Source: Nosema muscidifuracis | Lineage: Eukaryota; Microsporidia; Nosematidae | DNA length: 64,000 nt | Direction: 5' to 3' | Assembly (NCBI GenBank): GCA_028335825.1 | Contig: JAIOKI010000017.1 | Location: 186,001-250,000, forward strand | Part shown: positions 49,869 through 59,378 of the stretch, in pieces | Position numbering within the stretch: position 1 is the first letter of the stretch | Layout: every line of letters starts with the position of its first letter | Position numbers and translations under genes: made by a program | Notes under the pieces: model-generated | Seen by the model: the letters and a program-made list of their open reading frames with translations, nothing else | The model's database searches: none | What the model was told of the DNA's origin: nothing

Positions 49869-49928
49869 GTAGAAGTTTTTATATACTGTGTAGCTTTTTC
49901 TTTAATTCTAATAAATTATTTTTTTTTT
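49869..49928 (+). mobile_element. APE-type LINE, copy 3: tail only
   Basis: About 60 bp matching the last part of the LINE 3' UTR (gtagaagttttt, ctgtgtagctttt, aataaattatt plus T-run) but more diverged than copies 1 and 2. It directly follows the T-tail of copy 2, and is an extreme 5' truncation. Confidence 0.85.
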
Positions 49929-49999
49929 AGGCTGTATACATTCTTATAATGAATACAAGCATCCATCCTGTTAGATTATATAAGATAACAAAAAATAAA

Positions 50000-50665
50000 T
50001 TAAGTTTTTAATAATGACAGATTAAGAATTTCTTTAGCAGGATTCGACTTAACTGATTCATATATATTATCAGCAATATTTTTTGCATCATTTTCTTTAA
50101 TTTTATCCTTCTTTATTAGATATTTTGGTAATTCTGTTACATTATTTACTTTGACTAAGTATAAAATAGCAAACTCATATTCATTAATATCAACATCCAA
50201 ATTAGCCATTCTTAAAGGTATAAATACATATCCAATATATTTTCTTAAAAGATCAAAGAAAGTTTTATTTTCTTCTACATCATCTCGGGGGACGTTGAGC
50301 TTTAAATTTGCATCTTCGTAAATTTCAATGACTTTCTTATACAAATCTTCTGGTAAATGAGACTTAAGAATTATATACACTCCACTGTAGAAAGTATAGC
50401 ACATGACTATATCCATATCTCTGTTCTTGTAAGGTGTGATATCTTTACAAGACAAATCATCAATCATTAGTTGTGAAGTCATAAATATTTTATGACACGA
50501 TATCAAAATATCTTCATACTTCTTTAATTCTTGGTTATTATTAATAACATATTGAAGTTGTTCACACTCCTCATTCACTTTGGAAAGATATTCCTTAAAT
50601 AATTCCATTAGATGTTTGTTATCAATTTTCTTTTCGACTTCATCAAGAAAGAGTTTAACATGCAT
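50000..50665 (-). CDS. Hypothetical protein, 221 aa
   Basis: I do not recognise a family. The protein is acidic and rich in Lys, Glu, Asp, Ile and Leu, predicted mostly helical by its leucine/isoleucine spacing, with no signal peptide and no membrane segment; the segment MCYTFYSGVYIILKSHLPED near residue 88 may be a buried helix. It is probably a soluble cytoplasmic protein. The start at 50665 is supported by a C-run on the coding strand (plus-strand gggg at 50669-50672) just before the ATG, a pattern seen at several neighbouring genes. Its 3' end lies about 70 bp from the T-tail of LINE copy 3, so the LINE pile stops just short of this gene. It is transcribed away from the Hrd3-like gene; the two share a 2-kb upstream region. 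Confidence 0.8.
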   Translation of the reverse strand: MHVKLFLDEVEKKIDNKHLMELFKEYLSKVNEECEQLQYVINNNQELKKYEDILISCHKIFMTSQLMIDDLSCKDITPYKNRDMDIVMCYTFYSGVYIILKSHLPEDLYKKVIEIYEDANLKLNVPRDDVEENKTFFDLLRKYIGYVFIPLRMANLDVDINEYEFAILYLVKVNNVTELPKYLIKKDKIKENDAKNIADNIYESVKSNPAKEILNLSLLKT

Positions 50666-52751
50666 ATTGGGGCATTTTCATATACCTAAATTTATAGATT
50701 TTGATTTAATTTATTTTAAATATTAAAAAAATAATATAATTATTTAAGAAATTATCTTAGATTGAAATTTTGTATTATTGTTAGAAAGATATTTTTTATT
50801 TAATCAATTTTTTTTATATTTCTATGATCAAGTCAAGGTATAATTAAAAAAATAATTTTCAGAAAATTTATTTTGTTTGAGTATTACTAAATGATCTTCA
50901 AATTAAACTGTCAACCATAAATTTAATTAATTAATGAATTCAAAATGCAATGAGAATAGTTAAGTAGAATTTTATAAATAAGAAATATTAATTAATTTTT
51001 TGACAATATAAAAATATTATGTATTGGAAGATTATAGTGATACTTTGAAGCGTATTATTAATGTTTTGTTTATCAGAGATCTTTTGACATTTTTATTTCT
51101 TTTATCAAAAAGATGTTTTTATTTTTATCAAAAAAAAATTTGGTGTCTGATGATTTTTTTTTAAAAATATATTAAATTTTTTATGTATTAAAAGAATAAA
51201 CAATTACTTTTGGATTATAATCTAATCAAATGACTAATTCAGTAATGTAAATATGATAGTTTAATTACTTATAACTTTTATTTTTAACAATAATGATATG
51301 TAAAAAAGTCTCCAATATTTTTTTAATTATAATGAAATGGAGATTCAACTTAAAAATATTTTTAGTAAATAAAAGATTTATAATCTTATTAATTCTCTTG
51401 ATATTGAAAAGTTGATTTTTCAGTCTAATTGAATTAAATATTTATAATTTATTTTTTCGATTTCTTTTATTAACAAATTAAAAAAATAGCATTTGTTCTC
51501 AAATTAACAAATAAATGTATTTAAGTATCCTTGAAGAAAATATTTTCTTATTTATTTTCATAATAGATATTTCTTTTAGAAACAATCATTTAAGTAACTT
51601 GACCTTTTATTGGACATATTCTGTAGATATAATCATATCTATTTGGTCATGAGAATGAAATATTAGTACAATGAGATAATAAACATTTTATATATTACAA
51701 TTATAATTATCAAATTGTAACTCAATTATTGAATTAATTTTGATATTAACATTGATAAAAATAATTTCAGTTAAAAAATTAGTGATAGTTTTCAAGTTTT
51801 ATACTATAACAAATATAATTTTAATTATTGATTTAACATTAGATTTCCACTAAAATCCCTGTCTAATATAAATGCCTGACATTATTGGAATTTAATAATA
51901 TATCAAATACTTCACCTAATAAAAATATGTAAGCATATTTAAAATTCATTTAATCATGAAAACTTTTAATAAATAATTATTGTATTACAGTATTATATCC
52001 AAAGACCTGTTATTCAACAAAATTTTATCTATGCAATATTTGTATAAATTTTATTGGTCAGTAACACTTTTCAATACACATTTAGGCAAGAAGAATGAAA
52101 GATAAAATAGTTATTGAAATGAATCAAAGGGTTAATTTAAGAAATATTTTTATTTAAATATTGATTCTGATTATTATTTTATTCTTTTATATATTAATAT
52201 TTTAAATAATAAAGTTATTTGATCCTTTATATTTTTAATTAAAAATACTAAAAAGGTTTCAATTAAATAGAAATATAATATTCTTTCAAAATCTAAAGAA
52301 AAATATTACAAGGAAATATAAAAATATTCTTTCAAAACCTAAAAGAAGAGTTATTTGGATAAATAAAAATATTTTAAATATTCTTTCAAAACCTAAAAAA
52401 TAAGTTATTAAAAGGAAATATTTTAATATTCTTTCAAAATCTAAAAGAGAAGTTGTTTAAAGGATATATAAAAATATTTAAAATATTCTAATAAAAAATT
52501 ATTTACAATATTATATAATTTAGATAAGAAAATTAAAAAATATAATTTATTAATATGCCATATTTCTTATAAATAAAATATTTTTATTTAAACTTTTTAA
52601 GTAAATATAAACTAAATTAAAATTTCTTCTACTTAGGTATTCTTTAAATTTTTGTTTTATACTTATCAATACTGTTTAAATTTTGATTATTTATAAGAAA
52701 ATATGTTTATAATTTTTTAAAATTTATGCTAAAAAAAAATAATTTAAATAA
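50666..52751. other. AT-rich intergenic region
   Basis: About 2.1 kb between two divergent genes with no open frame worth reporting. It is almost wholly A and T, and contains a short tandem repeat near 52.28-52.48 kb. Nothing else recognised. Confidence 0.6.
52280..52480. repeat. Tandem repeat, four units of about 46-54 bp
   Basis: Units begin attctttcaaaa(a/c)ctaaa at 52280, 52326, 52380 and 52428, each followed by an A-rich run and ggaaatata-like sequence. It ends about 270 bp before the Hrd3-like start codon. Confidence 0.8.
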
Positions 52752-52754
52752 GGG
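52752..52754 (+). promoter_or_regulatory. GGG start-site motif of the Hrd3-like gene
   Basis: Sequence aaataagggcATG places a G-run two bases before the ATG at 52756. Microsporidian genes often carry a CCC- or GGG-like motif immediately before the start codon, so this favours 52756 over the in-frame ATG at 52726. Confidence 0.6.
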
Positions 52755-52755
52755 C

Positions 52756-54240
52756 ATGAGGAAATGGATCTTATTTATTTTATCAATTGTAGCATCAGTA
52801 ATAGAAAAAACTTTATTTGATGAGGGAGATATAAACAAATCTATATCTATGCTAGATAATATAAATACAAGTAAAGATTATTTGTTGTCATTTTTTTTGA
52901 AAAAGTTATCTGGAAAATTAGATGAAGAATGTTTAATTGATCTTATATTAACAAAAAATGAAAATAATTATTTTGGGTTGATATATTCATCATATGTATT
53001 AAATACTAATGAAATGTATGACACTCAGGAAAACATAGCAAAATTGTTACTTAAAATATCAAAATCTGCTAGTAAACGATATCTTGAAAATTGTTATAAT
53101 TTTAGACCAAAGATTTTTTATAAGGATATTAAAAAGGATAGAGAGCTTGATTATATAATAACAATGGTATATACTCTTGATAGAAAAAGTTTGAACATAT
53201 TTTTTAGTTATTTAGATATTAAAAAAATATATTTAGGAGATTATATTCCTTTATTGAAATATTTAGCTGAGAAGAATATTTATAGAGCTAATGGATATCT
53301 TGGTGAAGCTTATTATTATGGAATAAATGTAAAGAAGTCTATTGATACAGCTTTAGATTACTTTCTTAGGGGTAAAATAGGTGGAGATCCTATCTCATAT
53401 AATGGAATAGGAAAAATTCTTATGTCAGGTGAATATGAAGATTTTACTAGTGCTAAACAACATTTTGATATTGCTATTAATAGTATGACAATTAATGAAA
53501 CTGATTATCTTCTTTATTTACTTTATAAAAATCATTTTAAGATAGATCAATATGCTAATTATTATTTATCAAGAGCAGTTTCTTTAGGTTATTTACCAGC
53601 TATACATAAAGATGGAGAAAATTATTTAAAAAAAGGAGATTTTAGTTCTGCAATAATTAGACTTAGTCCTATTGTAGATTATGATAAAACAATAATCGAT
53701 TATCAAAATATAGCATATGAAAAATTTTGTTCTAAGAATTATAGAGGATGTCTTTTGATACTTCTACTTCTAATTGATATGGGTTCTGAGTCATCATTAA
53801 TTAATGCAATTTATCTATTAGAAAGATACAGAATATTTGATAACCAGGATGAAATACTTTTTAAACTGTATATTCATCAAACAAAATATTCAAACGAAAA
53901 TCTAAATCGAATTGGTGATTGTTATTTTTACGGTAAGGGTGTAAAGCAATCTTATAAAAATGCCTTTTCCTATTTTTTAACAGCTGCATCATTAAAAAAT
54001 ACTGAAGGACTTATTTCTTTATCTTACATGTATGAGAAAGGTTTAGGTACAAAAAGAGATTTTTATAAAGCTTTTCTAAGTATACGTAATATCAAATTAG
54101 ATGATAATAATTACTTATTATTGTACTATGCTTATGTAATATTATTCTCAAAGATATTAGTATATTTCTTAGTAAATGTCTATGTACTGGTTACTTTTGT
54201 CACAGGTGTTTTAGCTTATAAGATATTTAAAAAATATTGA
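52756..54240 (+). CDS. Sel1-repeat membrane protein, Hrd3/SEL1L-like
   Basis: 494 aa. From the ATG at 52756 the N-terminus is a good signal peptide (MRKWILFILSIVASVIEKTL); the upstream ATG at 52726 would add ten polar residues that spoil it, and a GGG motif precedes the inner ATG. Sel1-type helical repeats follow in two groups, about residues 170-290 (ANGYLGEAYYYGINVKKSID) and 380-460 (LNRIGDCYFYGKGVKQSYKN, LSYMYEKGLGTKRDFYKAF). One C-terminal membrane helix (YFLVNVYVLVTFVTGVLAY) ends in a short basic tail. A lumenal Sel1 domain with a C-terminal anchor is the architecture of Hrd3/SEL1L, the partner of the Hrd1 ubiquitin ligase in ER-associated degradation. Other Sel1 proteins of the secretory pathway are possible. 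Confidence 0.7.
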   Translation: MRKWILFILSIVASVIEKTLFDEGDINKSISMLDNINTSKDYLLSFFLKKLSGKLDEECLIDLILTKNENNYFGLIYSSYVLNTNEMYDTQENIAKLLLKISKSASKRYLENCYNFRPKIFYKDIKKDRELDYIITMVYTLDRKSLNIFFSYLDIKKIYLGDYIPLLKYLAEKNIYRANGYLGEAYYYGINVKKSIDTALDYFLRGKIGGDPISYNGIGKILMSGEYEDFTSAKQHFDIAINSMTINETDYLLYLLYKNHFKIDQYANYYLSRAVSLGYLPAIHKDGENYLKKGDFSSAIIRLSPIVDYDKTIIDYQNIAYEKFCSKNYRGCLLILLLLIDMGSESSLINAIYLLERYRIFDNQDEILFKLYIHQTKYSNENLNRIGDCYFYGKGVKQSYKNAFSYFLTAASLKNTEGLISLSYMYEKGLGTKRDFYKAFLSIRNIKLDDNNYLLLYYAYVILFSKILVYFLVNVYVLVTFVTGVLAYKIFKKY

Positions 54241-54264
54241 AAATGTAAATGTTATAATAAATAC

Positions 54265-54612
54265 TTTTTAAATGTTCTTCAATTTATTTATCTTATAAAA
54301 TATTCTCATATTTTTTATATTATTAAATATTCTTAATGTTATTTATCTTATACAATATTCTCTTATTTTTTATAATATAAAATGTTTTAATTTATTTATC
54401 TTATAAAATATTCTCTTATTTTTTATATTATTAAATGTTCATAATTTTAGTTGTTCCTTATAAAATATTCTCTTATTTTATTTGTATTTTATAAAATGTT
54501 TCAAATTTTATTTGTATCTTATAAAATATTCTTAATTTTAGTTGTTCCTTATAAAGTATTCTTCAATTTTATTAATCTTATAAAATGTTTCAATTTTTAG
54601 TTTAATCTTAAG
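54265..54612. repeat. AT-rich tandem repeat after the Hrd3-like gene
   Basis: About ten imperfect copies of a unit of about 30 bp (or 60 bp as pairs), core word cttataaaatattctta, with variants such as ccttataaagtattc and tataaaatgtttcaa. It fills most of the spacer between this gene and the next one. Confidence 0.85.
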
Positions 54613-54813
54613 TTATCAAATAATTCTATCACAAATAATGTTTTATTTTTTGTTTATATATGTGTCAAATTAATAAATTGATTTAACTATTTTTTTGTAT
54701 TAAATTTCATAGCTAAATCTTCAAATTAAAATTTAGAAAAAATTTTAAAACAATGTTTTATAACTGAAACAGTTTCACAAAAAAACTATAAATAAAGAAA
54801 AAAACTAAATTTT

Positions 54814-55575
54814 ATGAAAACATTCTTGAGATACATGTTATTATTTATATTCAACAATTTAATTAAAGCAGAAGTTAACGAAACAGGAGAAGTAGCAATT
54901 CCTAAAGGATTATTAAGCAAGAATAATCCTCTTTTGAAATCTTCACAGAAGAATACTGAAGAGCCAGTAAGTTCAAGCTCTGAAGAGGATGATGGTATCG
55001 TAATAAAAATATCTGAAAATAAAAAGAAAAAAATGAATAGTAGCTCTAAAAAGGCAAACAAACAGAAGAGTGCTTCTGAAAAAAAGAAGTCAAAATCTTC
55101 TTCAAAAGTTAATCCTATTCCTTTGATTAAGCCTAGTACATCGAATGTCAATCCTCAACTTACACAGAAGACTGATAAATCCAAGCTTAACAAAATTAAT
55201 CCTTTCGATTTCGATGCTAAAAAATCAACTAATAAACCAAGTTTAAGTCCTTTCACAAAGAAATCATCTAAACCAGATACGTTCAGTTCAATTGATTCTA
55301 CATACAAATCACCTACCTCAGACTTCTTATTGAAGGACTTCGAATCAAAAACTGTTAAAATAACTTTAACTGAACAAGAAGTCAAAGATCTTGAAGCATT
55401 ATCAAAAAATCTTGACTCTTTTATTCCATCTCTTACTAGAACTAATGTTATTGTTAAGAATATAGTTAAGGCATCTAATAAAGAAAAAGAAGTTACCAAG
55501 AATAAGACTAACAAGCCAAGTGAACTATTTAATATAAAAGTAATCGAAGTATCTGATAATAATACACCAAACTAA
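54814..55575 (+). CDS. Secreted Ser/Lys/Asn-rich low-complexity protein
   Basis: 253 aa with a likely N-terminal signal peptide (MKTFLRYMLLFIFNNLIKAE, cleavage probably after KA). The mature part is low in complexity: runs of Ser, Lys, Asn and Pro at residues 45-190 (SSSSEEDDG, KKKKMNSSSKK, KKSKSSSK), then a more ordered C-terminal third (FIPSLTRTNVIVKNIVKASN). I recognise no family. Secreted, strongly charged repeats of this sort occur among microsporidian spore-wall, polar-tube and exported proteins, but no diagnostic motif (such as a heparin-binding cluster with Cys, or Cys/Gly/Pro-rich polar-tube composition) is present, so no role is claimed. No C-run precedes the ATG; the upstream sequence is A-rich with ctataaataaag. 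A long antisense open frame here is a shadow of the biased composition. Confidence 0.8.
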   Translation: MKTFLRYMLLFIFNNLIKAEVNETGEVAIPKGLLSKNNPLLKSSQKNTEEPVSSSSEEDDGIVIKISENKKKKMNSSSKKANKQKSASEKKKSKSSSKVNPIPLIKPSTSNVNPQLTQKTDKSKLNKINPFDFDAKKSTNKPSLSPFTKKSSKPDTFSSIDSTYKSPTSDFLLKDFESKTVKITLTEQEVKDLEALSKNLDSFIPSLTRTNVIVKNIVKASNKEKEVTKNKTNKPSELFNIKVIEVSDNNTPN

Positions 55576-56074
55576 ATTTATTAAATTATTATTATTTTAC
55601 AAAGTGTATCCAAAATATTAAATGAAAATGTATTTAAGAACTATTAAGAACTTAATCTTTTTTTCGTCCTTTGGAACGAGAAGATAATATTAACTATCCA
55701 CTTTGAAAAGGACTATAAGGGGTAAAAAAAATTTTATTTATAATTTTTAATCTAAAAAAATATTATTATTTGAAAATTATTTTTGTTAGAGAGTTTTTTG
55801 ACATAAACTGCATAATGTTTGCCATATGACACATCTAGAGCAATCTCTGATTCAAATGTCCTAGACAGTAGTAATTACTTAATCGGTTAAGCTAGTAGGA
55901 AGAGACATGAAATATAGAAGGTTTTTTCTTAAGATAAAGATACTACATGCTAGAAGTACACCATTAAATTTAAATTAGAAATTTTAATAATTTAAGTAAG
56001 ACAACTTCAACTATAAAAAGACTTCAGAATTAAAAAAATCAAACAATTGAGAAGATAGGCTTCATAATATATCG

Positions 56075-56290
56075 TAGGATTTCTCTTTATCAAGTTGTGC
56101 CCTTAAATAGCGCATTGATTAGGTCTTCAATTCTAAATCCTGATGAGTAAAGACATTAATCTTTATGACTGTTAGATTTTAACTAATAAATTTCTTACTT
56201 TCTCGCATTTGAGGAATTTTAGTATTTGATATTTCTCATTAATTATTAGATCTAGAAGTTTTTGATAAATTATTTTATATTTTTTAATCT
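56075..56290 (+). mobile_element. Ancient 3' end of the APE-type LINE
   Basis: Diverged copy of the LINE 3' UTR seen at 47.98-48.23 kb: words caagttgtgcccttaaatag, aatcctgatgagtaaagaca, ttatgactgttagattttaa, agatctagaagttttt and aaattattttatatttttt fall in the same order. By eye about 65-70 percent alike, much older than copies 1-3. A stretch near 55.85 kb may continue it upstream into the ORF2 zinc-finger region, but that match is weak. It ends just before the stop codon of the tryptophanyl-tRNA synthetase gene, so it sits in that gene's 3' flank. Confidence 0.75.
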
Positions 56291-56297
56291 AAAAAAT

Positions 56298-57497
56298 TTA
56301 TTCATTTTTCAACTGCGTGCAGAATTCTTCTAAAACTTCATCTGAAATTTTATTCCTTCTTTCTTGATATTCTTTAACAAATTTTTGAATAACTTCGATA
56401 CACTTATTTTTAATCTCTCCTGTGGACATTTCACCCTTTTCATAAGCCTGCTTAATTCTTAATAAATCTTCCCCATCTTCATAAAAATATTTAAGATACT
56501 GATAAGATATATCAACATCAGTATTTCCTCCTAATGCCTTATGTTCTTCTAAAGTTTCTCTTCCTCCACTGTAAGCATACTTCTTTATTTTATTCGCTAT
56601 CTGTGCTGGTGTATCAGTTAAATATATTGAACTGGTAAAATCACTGGCAGACATCTTTCTGTTTACACCTTTTAGATCAGGAAGTAGAGATACATATATG
56701 GTTGATGGCTTAGGTTCCTTAAATATATTAGATTTATCATGAGCTAGTCTAAAATAAGGGTCTTGATCTACAGCACATGGTATAAGACACATGGTACCCT
56801 TTTTAAGGAATTCGAATGAAGATGCATAGCATGGAGCAATCTCTTTAGCAGGAAAGTTTATCATACCGATATTAGAGCTCATATCAAAACCAAACACTTT
56901 ACAAGCTTCATTAAGCGAAATAGCCTTGGCTATTTTCAAAGTATTTTTTTCAAACAAATGAGAATTCAACACATTACTAAATATATAAGTTAGTTGAGGA
57001 TTAAATCCGAATCCTATAATATCTTTCATATTCTCTCTACCAAATTTCATAGAATCTTCTATCGACATCTCTTTAAATAAAAATTTTTCATCATCAGTGA
57101 TTTGTATAACTAACGGAATATTAAAAGTATCCTGGAAGTATTTGCATAGCTGAAATGGTATTACATGACCAAGATGCATGCTTTTACTGCTAGGTCCTCT
57201 TCCTGTATACAAATAAAAACTTTTAGATTTCAGTTTACTTAATAAAATATCAAAATCACGGTGAGCAAATACAATATTCCTACTAAAATAAAAATGAGGT
57301 TTCTTTCCTGAAACAGATTCGAGCATTTGGCTCAATTTTTCTGTATAAGATTTACATCCAAATTGACTAACTATTTTTTCATAATTTATTGATACTGTCT
57401 TATTATTAGTATTAACACATGCTTCCCATGGTGTTATATTTTGAAAGTCATCTTCTTTATCATCGATCTGATTGTTAAGATCTTTGTTGTTTTCCAT
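56298..57497 (-). CDS. WRS: Tryptophanyl-tRNA synthetase, cytoplasmic
   Basis: 399 aa. Charges tRNA-Trp with tryptophan using ATP in the cytoplasm; essential for translation. A class I synthetase of the eukaryotic type: HLGH (HIGH motif) at residues 108-111 within GPSSKSMHLGHVIPF, the tryptophan-pocket region with VDQDPYFRLAHDK near 243-255, and KMSAS (KMSKS motif) at 281-285. The length is close to that of other microsporidian TrpRS proteins; the long N-terminal WHEP extension of animal enzymes is absent. The start at 57497 is the first Met and is preceded on the coding strand by a C-run (plus-strand ggg at 57500-57502). The gene is divergent from the charged-protein gene at 57706, sharing about 210 bp. 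Its 3' end is close to an old LINE tail. Confidence 0.97.
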   Translation of the reverse strand: MENNKDLNNQIDDKEDDFQNITPWEACVNTNNKTVSINYEKIVSQFGCKSYTEKLSQMLESVSGKKPHFYFSRNIVFAHRDFDILLSKLKSKSFYLYTGRGPSSKSMHLGHVIPFQLCKYFQDTFNIPLVIQITDDEKFLFKEMSIEDSMKFGRENMKDIIGFGFNPQLTYIFSNVLNSHLFEKNTLKIAKAISLNEACKVFGFDMSSNIGMINFPAKEIAPCYASSFEFLKKGTMCLIPCAVDQDPYFRLAHDKSNIFKEPKPSTIYVSLLPDLKGVNRKMSASDFTSSIYLTDTPAQIANKIKKYAYSGGRETLEEHKALGGNTDVDISYQYLKYFYEDGEDLLRIKQAYEKGEMSTGEIKNKCIEVIQKFVKEYQERRNKISDEVLEEFCTQLKNE

Positions 57498-57690
57498 TAG
57501 GGCATTTAAAATTTTTAACTTATTTGATAGTTCTAAGAATAAAAAGAATTAAAAATATCATTTTATTAAATATAAATACGAATAGTAAGTATAAATCAAG
57601 ATGATTGCTTCTTATATAATATTATTATTTATTCCAGTACTTTCTGAAACATTTATTATTTTTTTAGAAAAAAAATATAAATTAAATCAG

Positions 57691-57694
57691 CCCC
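57691..57694 (+). promoter_or_regulatory. CCC start-site motif before the gene at 57706
   Basis: Sequence cagcccctgtaaataaaaATG: a C-run 11 bases before the ATG, the pattern found in front of several genes here. Confidence 0.5.
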
Positions 57695-57705
57695 TGTAAA
57701 TAAAA

Positions 57706-58776
57706 ATGAATCAAAATTATATTTTAAAGATTAGCATTAGTCCAGAAGAGACTATTCTATTTGCAGAACTTATATGGAAGAAGGATGATATCCTAATAAT
57801 GAAGAATGCCATATACATGCAGAATGAGTCAGTAGTTCTTCTATCAGTATCTATTGATACATCTTATGTAAACTCTATAGTACCAATTACTGATGAAGAA
57901 TACGTTAAGTATATGAAGACTTTAGAGAAATCTCCTAAAAAAAACCAATGCAGTGAACATCAAAATACTTGCTCATGTAAAGAGATAGAAAATGCAATGA
58001 AATCCGATGCTTGTAACGATTTTAAAGCAGTTGAAACGGAGGTAGTTGCTGAAAAGAATGAAGATAATTCAGTTAGTAAAGAAATTAAGGATACTGAAAC
58101 TAAAAAATCAGTAACTTCATCTGAAGAATCTTTAGATAAGAAGATTGATGATTTTACGGTAAAATTTACTAGTGAAAAGAAGAAAGAGCCATCCAATAAT
58201 CAAAAATCAGTTATCAATGAGTCTAAAAAATCTGAAGACCACAAAGTAAAAGATAATGGTATAAAAAGATCTCCTAAAAAAGATCGAGGATATCAATTTG
58301 ATACAAGAAATAACTATTCACCTGAAAAAAATAATTTTTCTTCTTTCAAATCGAATGGATCGTATAAATCAACCTCTACAAGTAATTGGAATGTAAAAGA
58401 TAAGGAAGTATCTTGGAAGGGAGATAAGCTTAAGAAGGAGGATAAAGATTCTTGGCAAATCAAGTCTCAATATAAGTCTACTGATAAATACAAGGGAAAT
58501 AAATACGATAAGAAATCTGGAACTCGTCCCGTCTCTCCACTGCGAAAAGAAGAATCAACTAATATGAATGTACTGAACAACAGAGGAATTTCAGTTACTT
58601 TTAGAAGTAAAAAATTTAAAGACTTGAATGTTCTGATGTCGGCATTAAAGAAGGATTTTACTGGATGCAAAGAAGATAAAACTTGGGGCGAAAATTCAAA
58701 TATATCAGTAACTGAGAAAGGAAAGAAGATCTTTTTTTCAGGAAGGGGAAAATACGTCAATAGAAAATCTACTTAA
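57706..58776 (+). CDS. Charged low-complexity protein, 356 aa
   Basis: No family recognised. Residues 1-75 form an ordered, hydrophobic-patterned part (ILKISISPEETILFAELIWK, VVLLSVSIDTSYVNSIVPIT). Then come a Cys-containing stretch (CSEHQNTCSCKEIENAM near 82), a long Lys/Ser/Glu/Asp-rich disordered region at about 95-270, and an ordered C-terminal part (ISVTFRSKKFKDLNVLMSAL) ending in a Gly/Arg/Lys tail, SGRGKYVNRKST. There is no signal peptide or membrane helix. The lysine-rich disorder and basic tail suggest nucleic-acid binding or a scaffold role, but this is inference only. The start is supported by the C-run at 57691-57694. Confidence 0.8.
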   Translation: MNQNYILKISISPEETILFAELIWKKDDILIMKNAIYMQNESVVLLSVSIDTSYVNSIVPITDEEYVKYMKTLEKSPKKNQCSEHQNTCSCKEIENAMKSDACNDFKAVETEVVAEKNEDNSVSKEIKDTETKKSVTSSEESLDKKIDDFTVKFTSEKKKEPSNNQKSVINESKKSEDHKVKDNGIKRSPKKDRGYQFDTRNNYSPEKNNFSSFKSNGSYKSTSTSNWNVKDKEVSWKGDKLKKEDKDSWQIKSQYKSTDKYKGNKYDKKSGTRPVSPLRKEESTNMNVLNNRGISVTFRSKKFKDLNVLMSALKKDFTGCKEDKTWGENSNISVTEKGKKIFFSGRGKYVNRKST

Positions 58777-59370
58777 ATATTCATTAAATAACTAGAGATA
58801 TTTGTTTGTTAACATATTTATATTTAATTAAATGAGAGTATAAATTTATAAATAATTTGGTTTATTTAAAAAACTTATAATAAGATAGAGAAAAAATGAG
58901 AATTTCAAAATTATTGATAATATAATATATTAAATAAATTATATTTTTAAAAAATGAGAAATTTGAATTTGTTTATTTTTCTCACGATATGTTTAGAATT
59001 TACTTATTTTTTTGTCATAATTTGAAATAATCTCAAGTATAAAGATGATCATTTGATTTATAAATGCAAACTATCAATAAAATTTTTAATTTTATGGACA
59101 TCAATTTAATGATAAATATAATTTTCAATAAACATTTAATCGTTTGTTCTGCAAACCTAATGAATCATAATATGAAGAAGAAAACTAAATGAACTTAAAA
59201 AATATTTTTTAATGATAAATATAATTTTTAAATTCTTTAATTAAATGTCAAACCAGCATCTACATTTTTTAATATCAAATATATATTTTACTGAATAAAA
59301 ATATATTGATCAAATATCAATTTTTTTCTTTATTTGTTTACTTATATTATTCTTTAATACTTTAATTTTA
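58777..59370. other. AT-rich intergenic region
   Basis: About 600 bp of A/T-rich sequence with no gene, no clear tandem array and no RNA gene recognised. A word aatgataaatataatttt occurs twice, near 59.11 and 59.21 kb. Confidence 0.5.
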
Positions 59371-59378
59371 CCCCCTTG

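Noticed and set aside
36401-50000. 5S rRNA gene near the rDNA unit
   Set aside because: No stretch with recognisable 5S internal control boxes was found by eye on either side of the unit.
54786-55514. Antisense open frames over the secreted Ser/Lys-rich gene
   Set aside because: Mirror images of its biased codons; the sense frame has the signal peptide and the expected composition.
57601-57699. 33-codon hydrophobic open frame upstream of the gene at 57706
   Set aside because: It starts like a signal peptide but overlaps the start-site region of the next gene, has no start motif of its own, and is short enough to be chance in AT-rich DNA.
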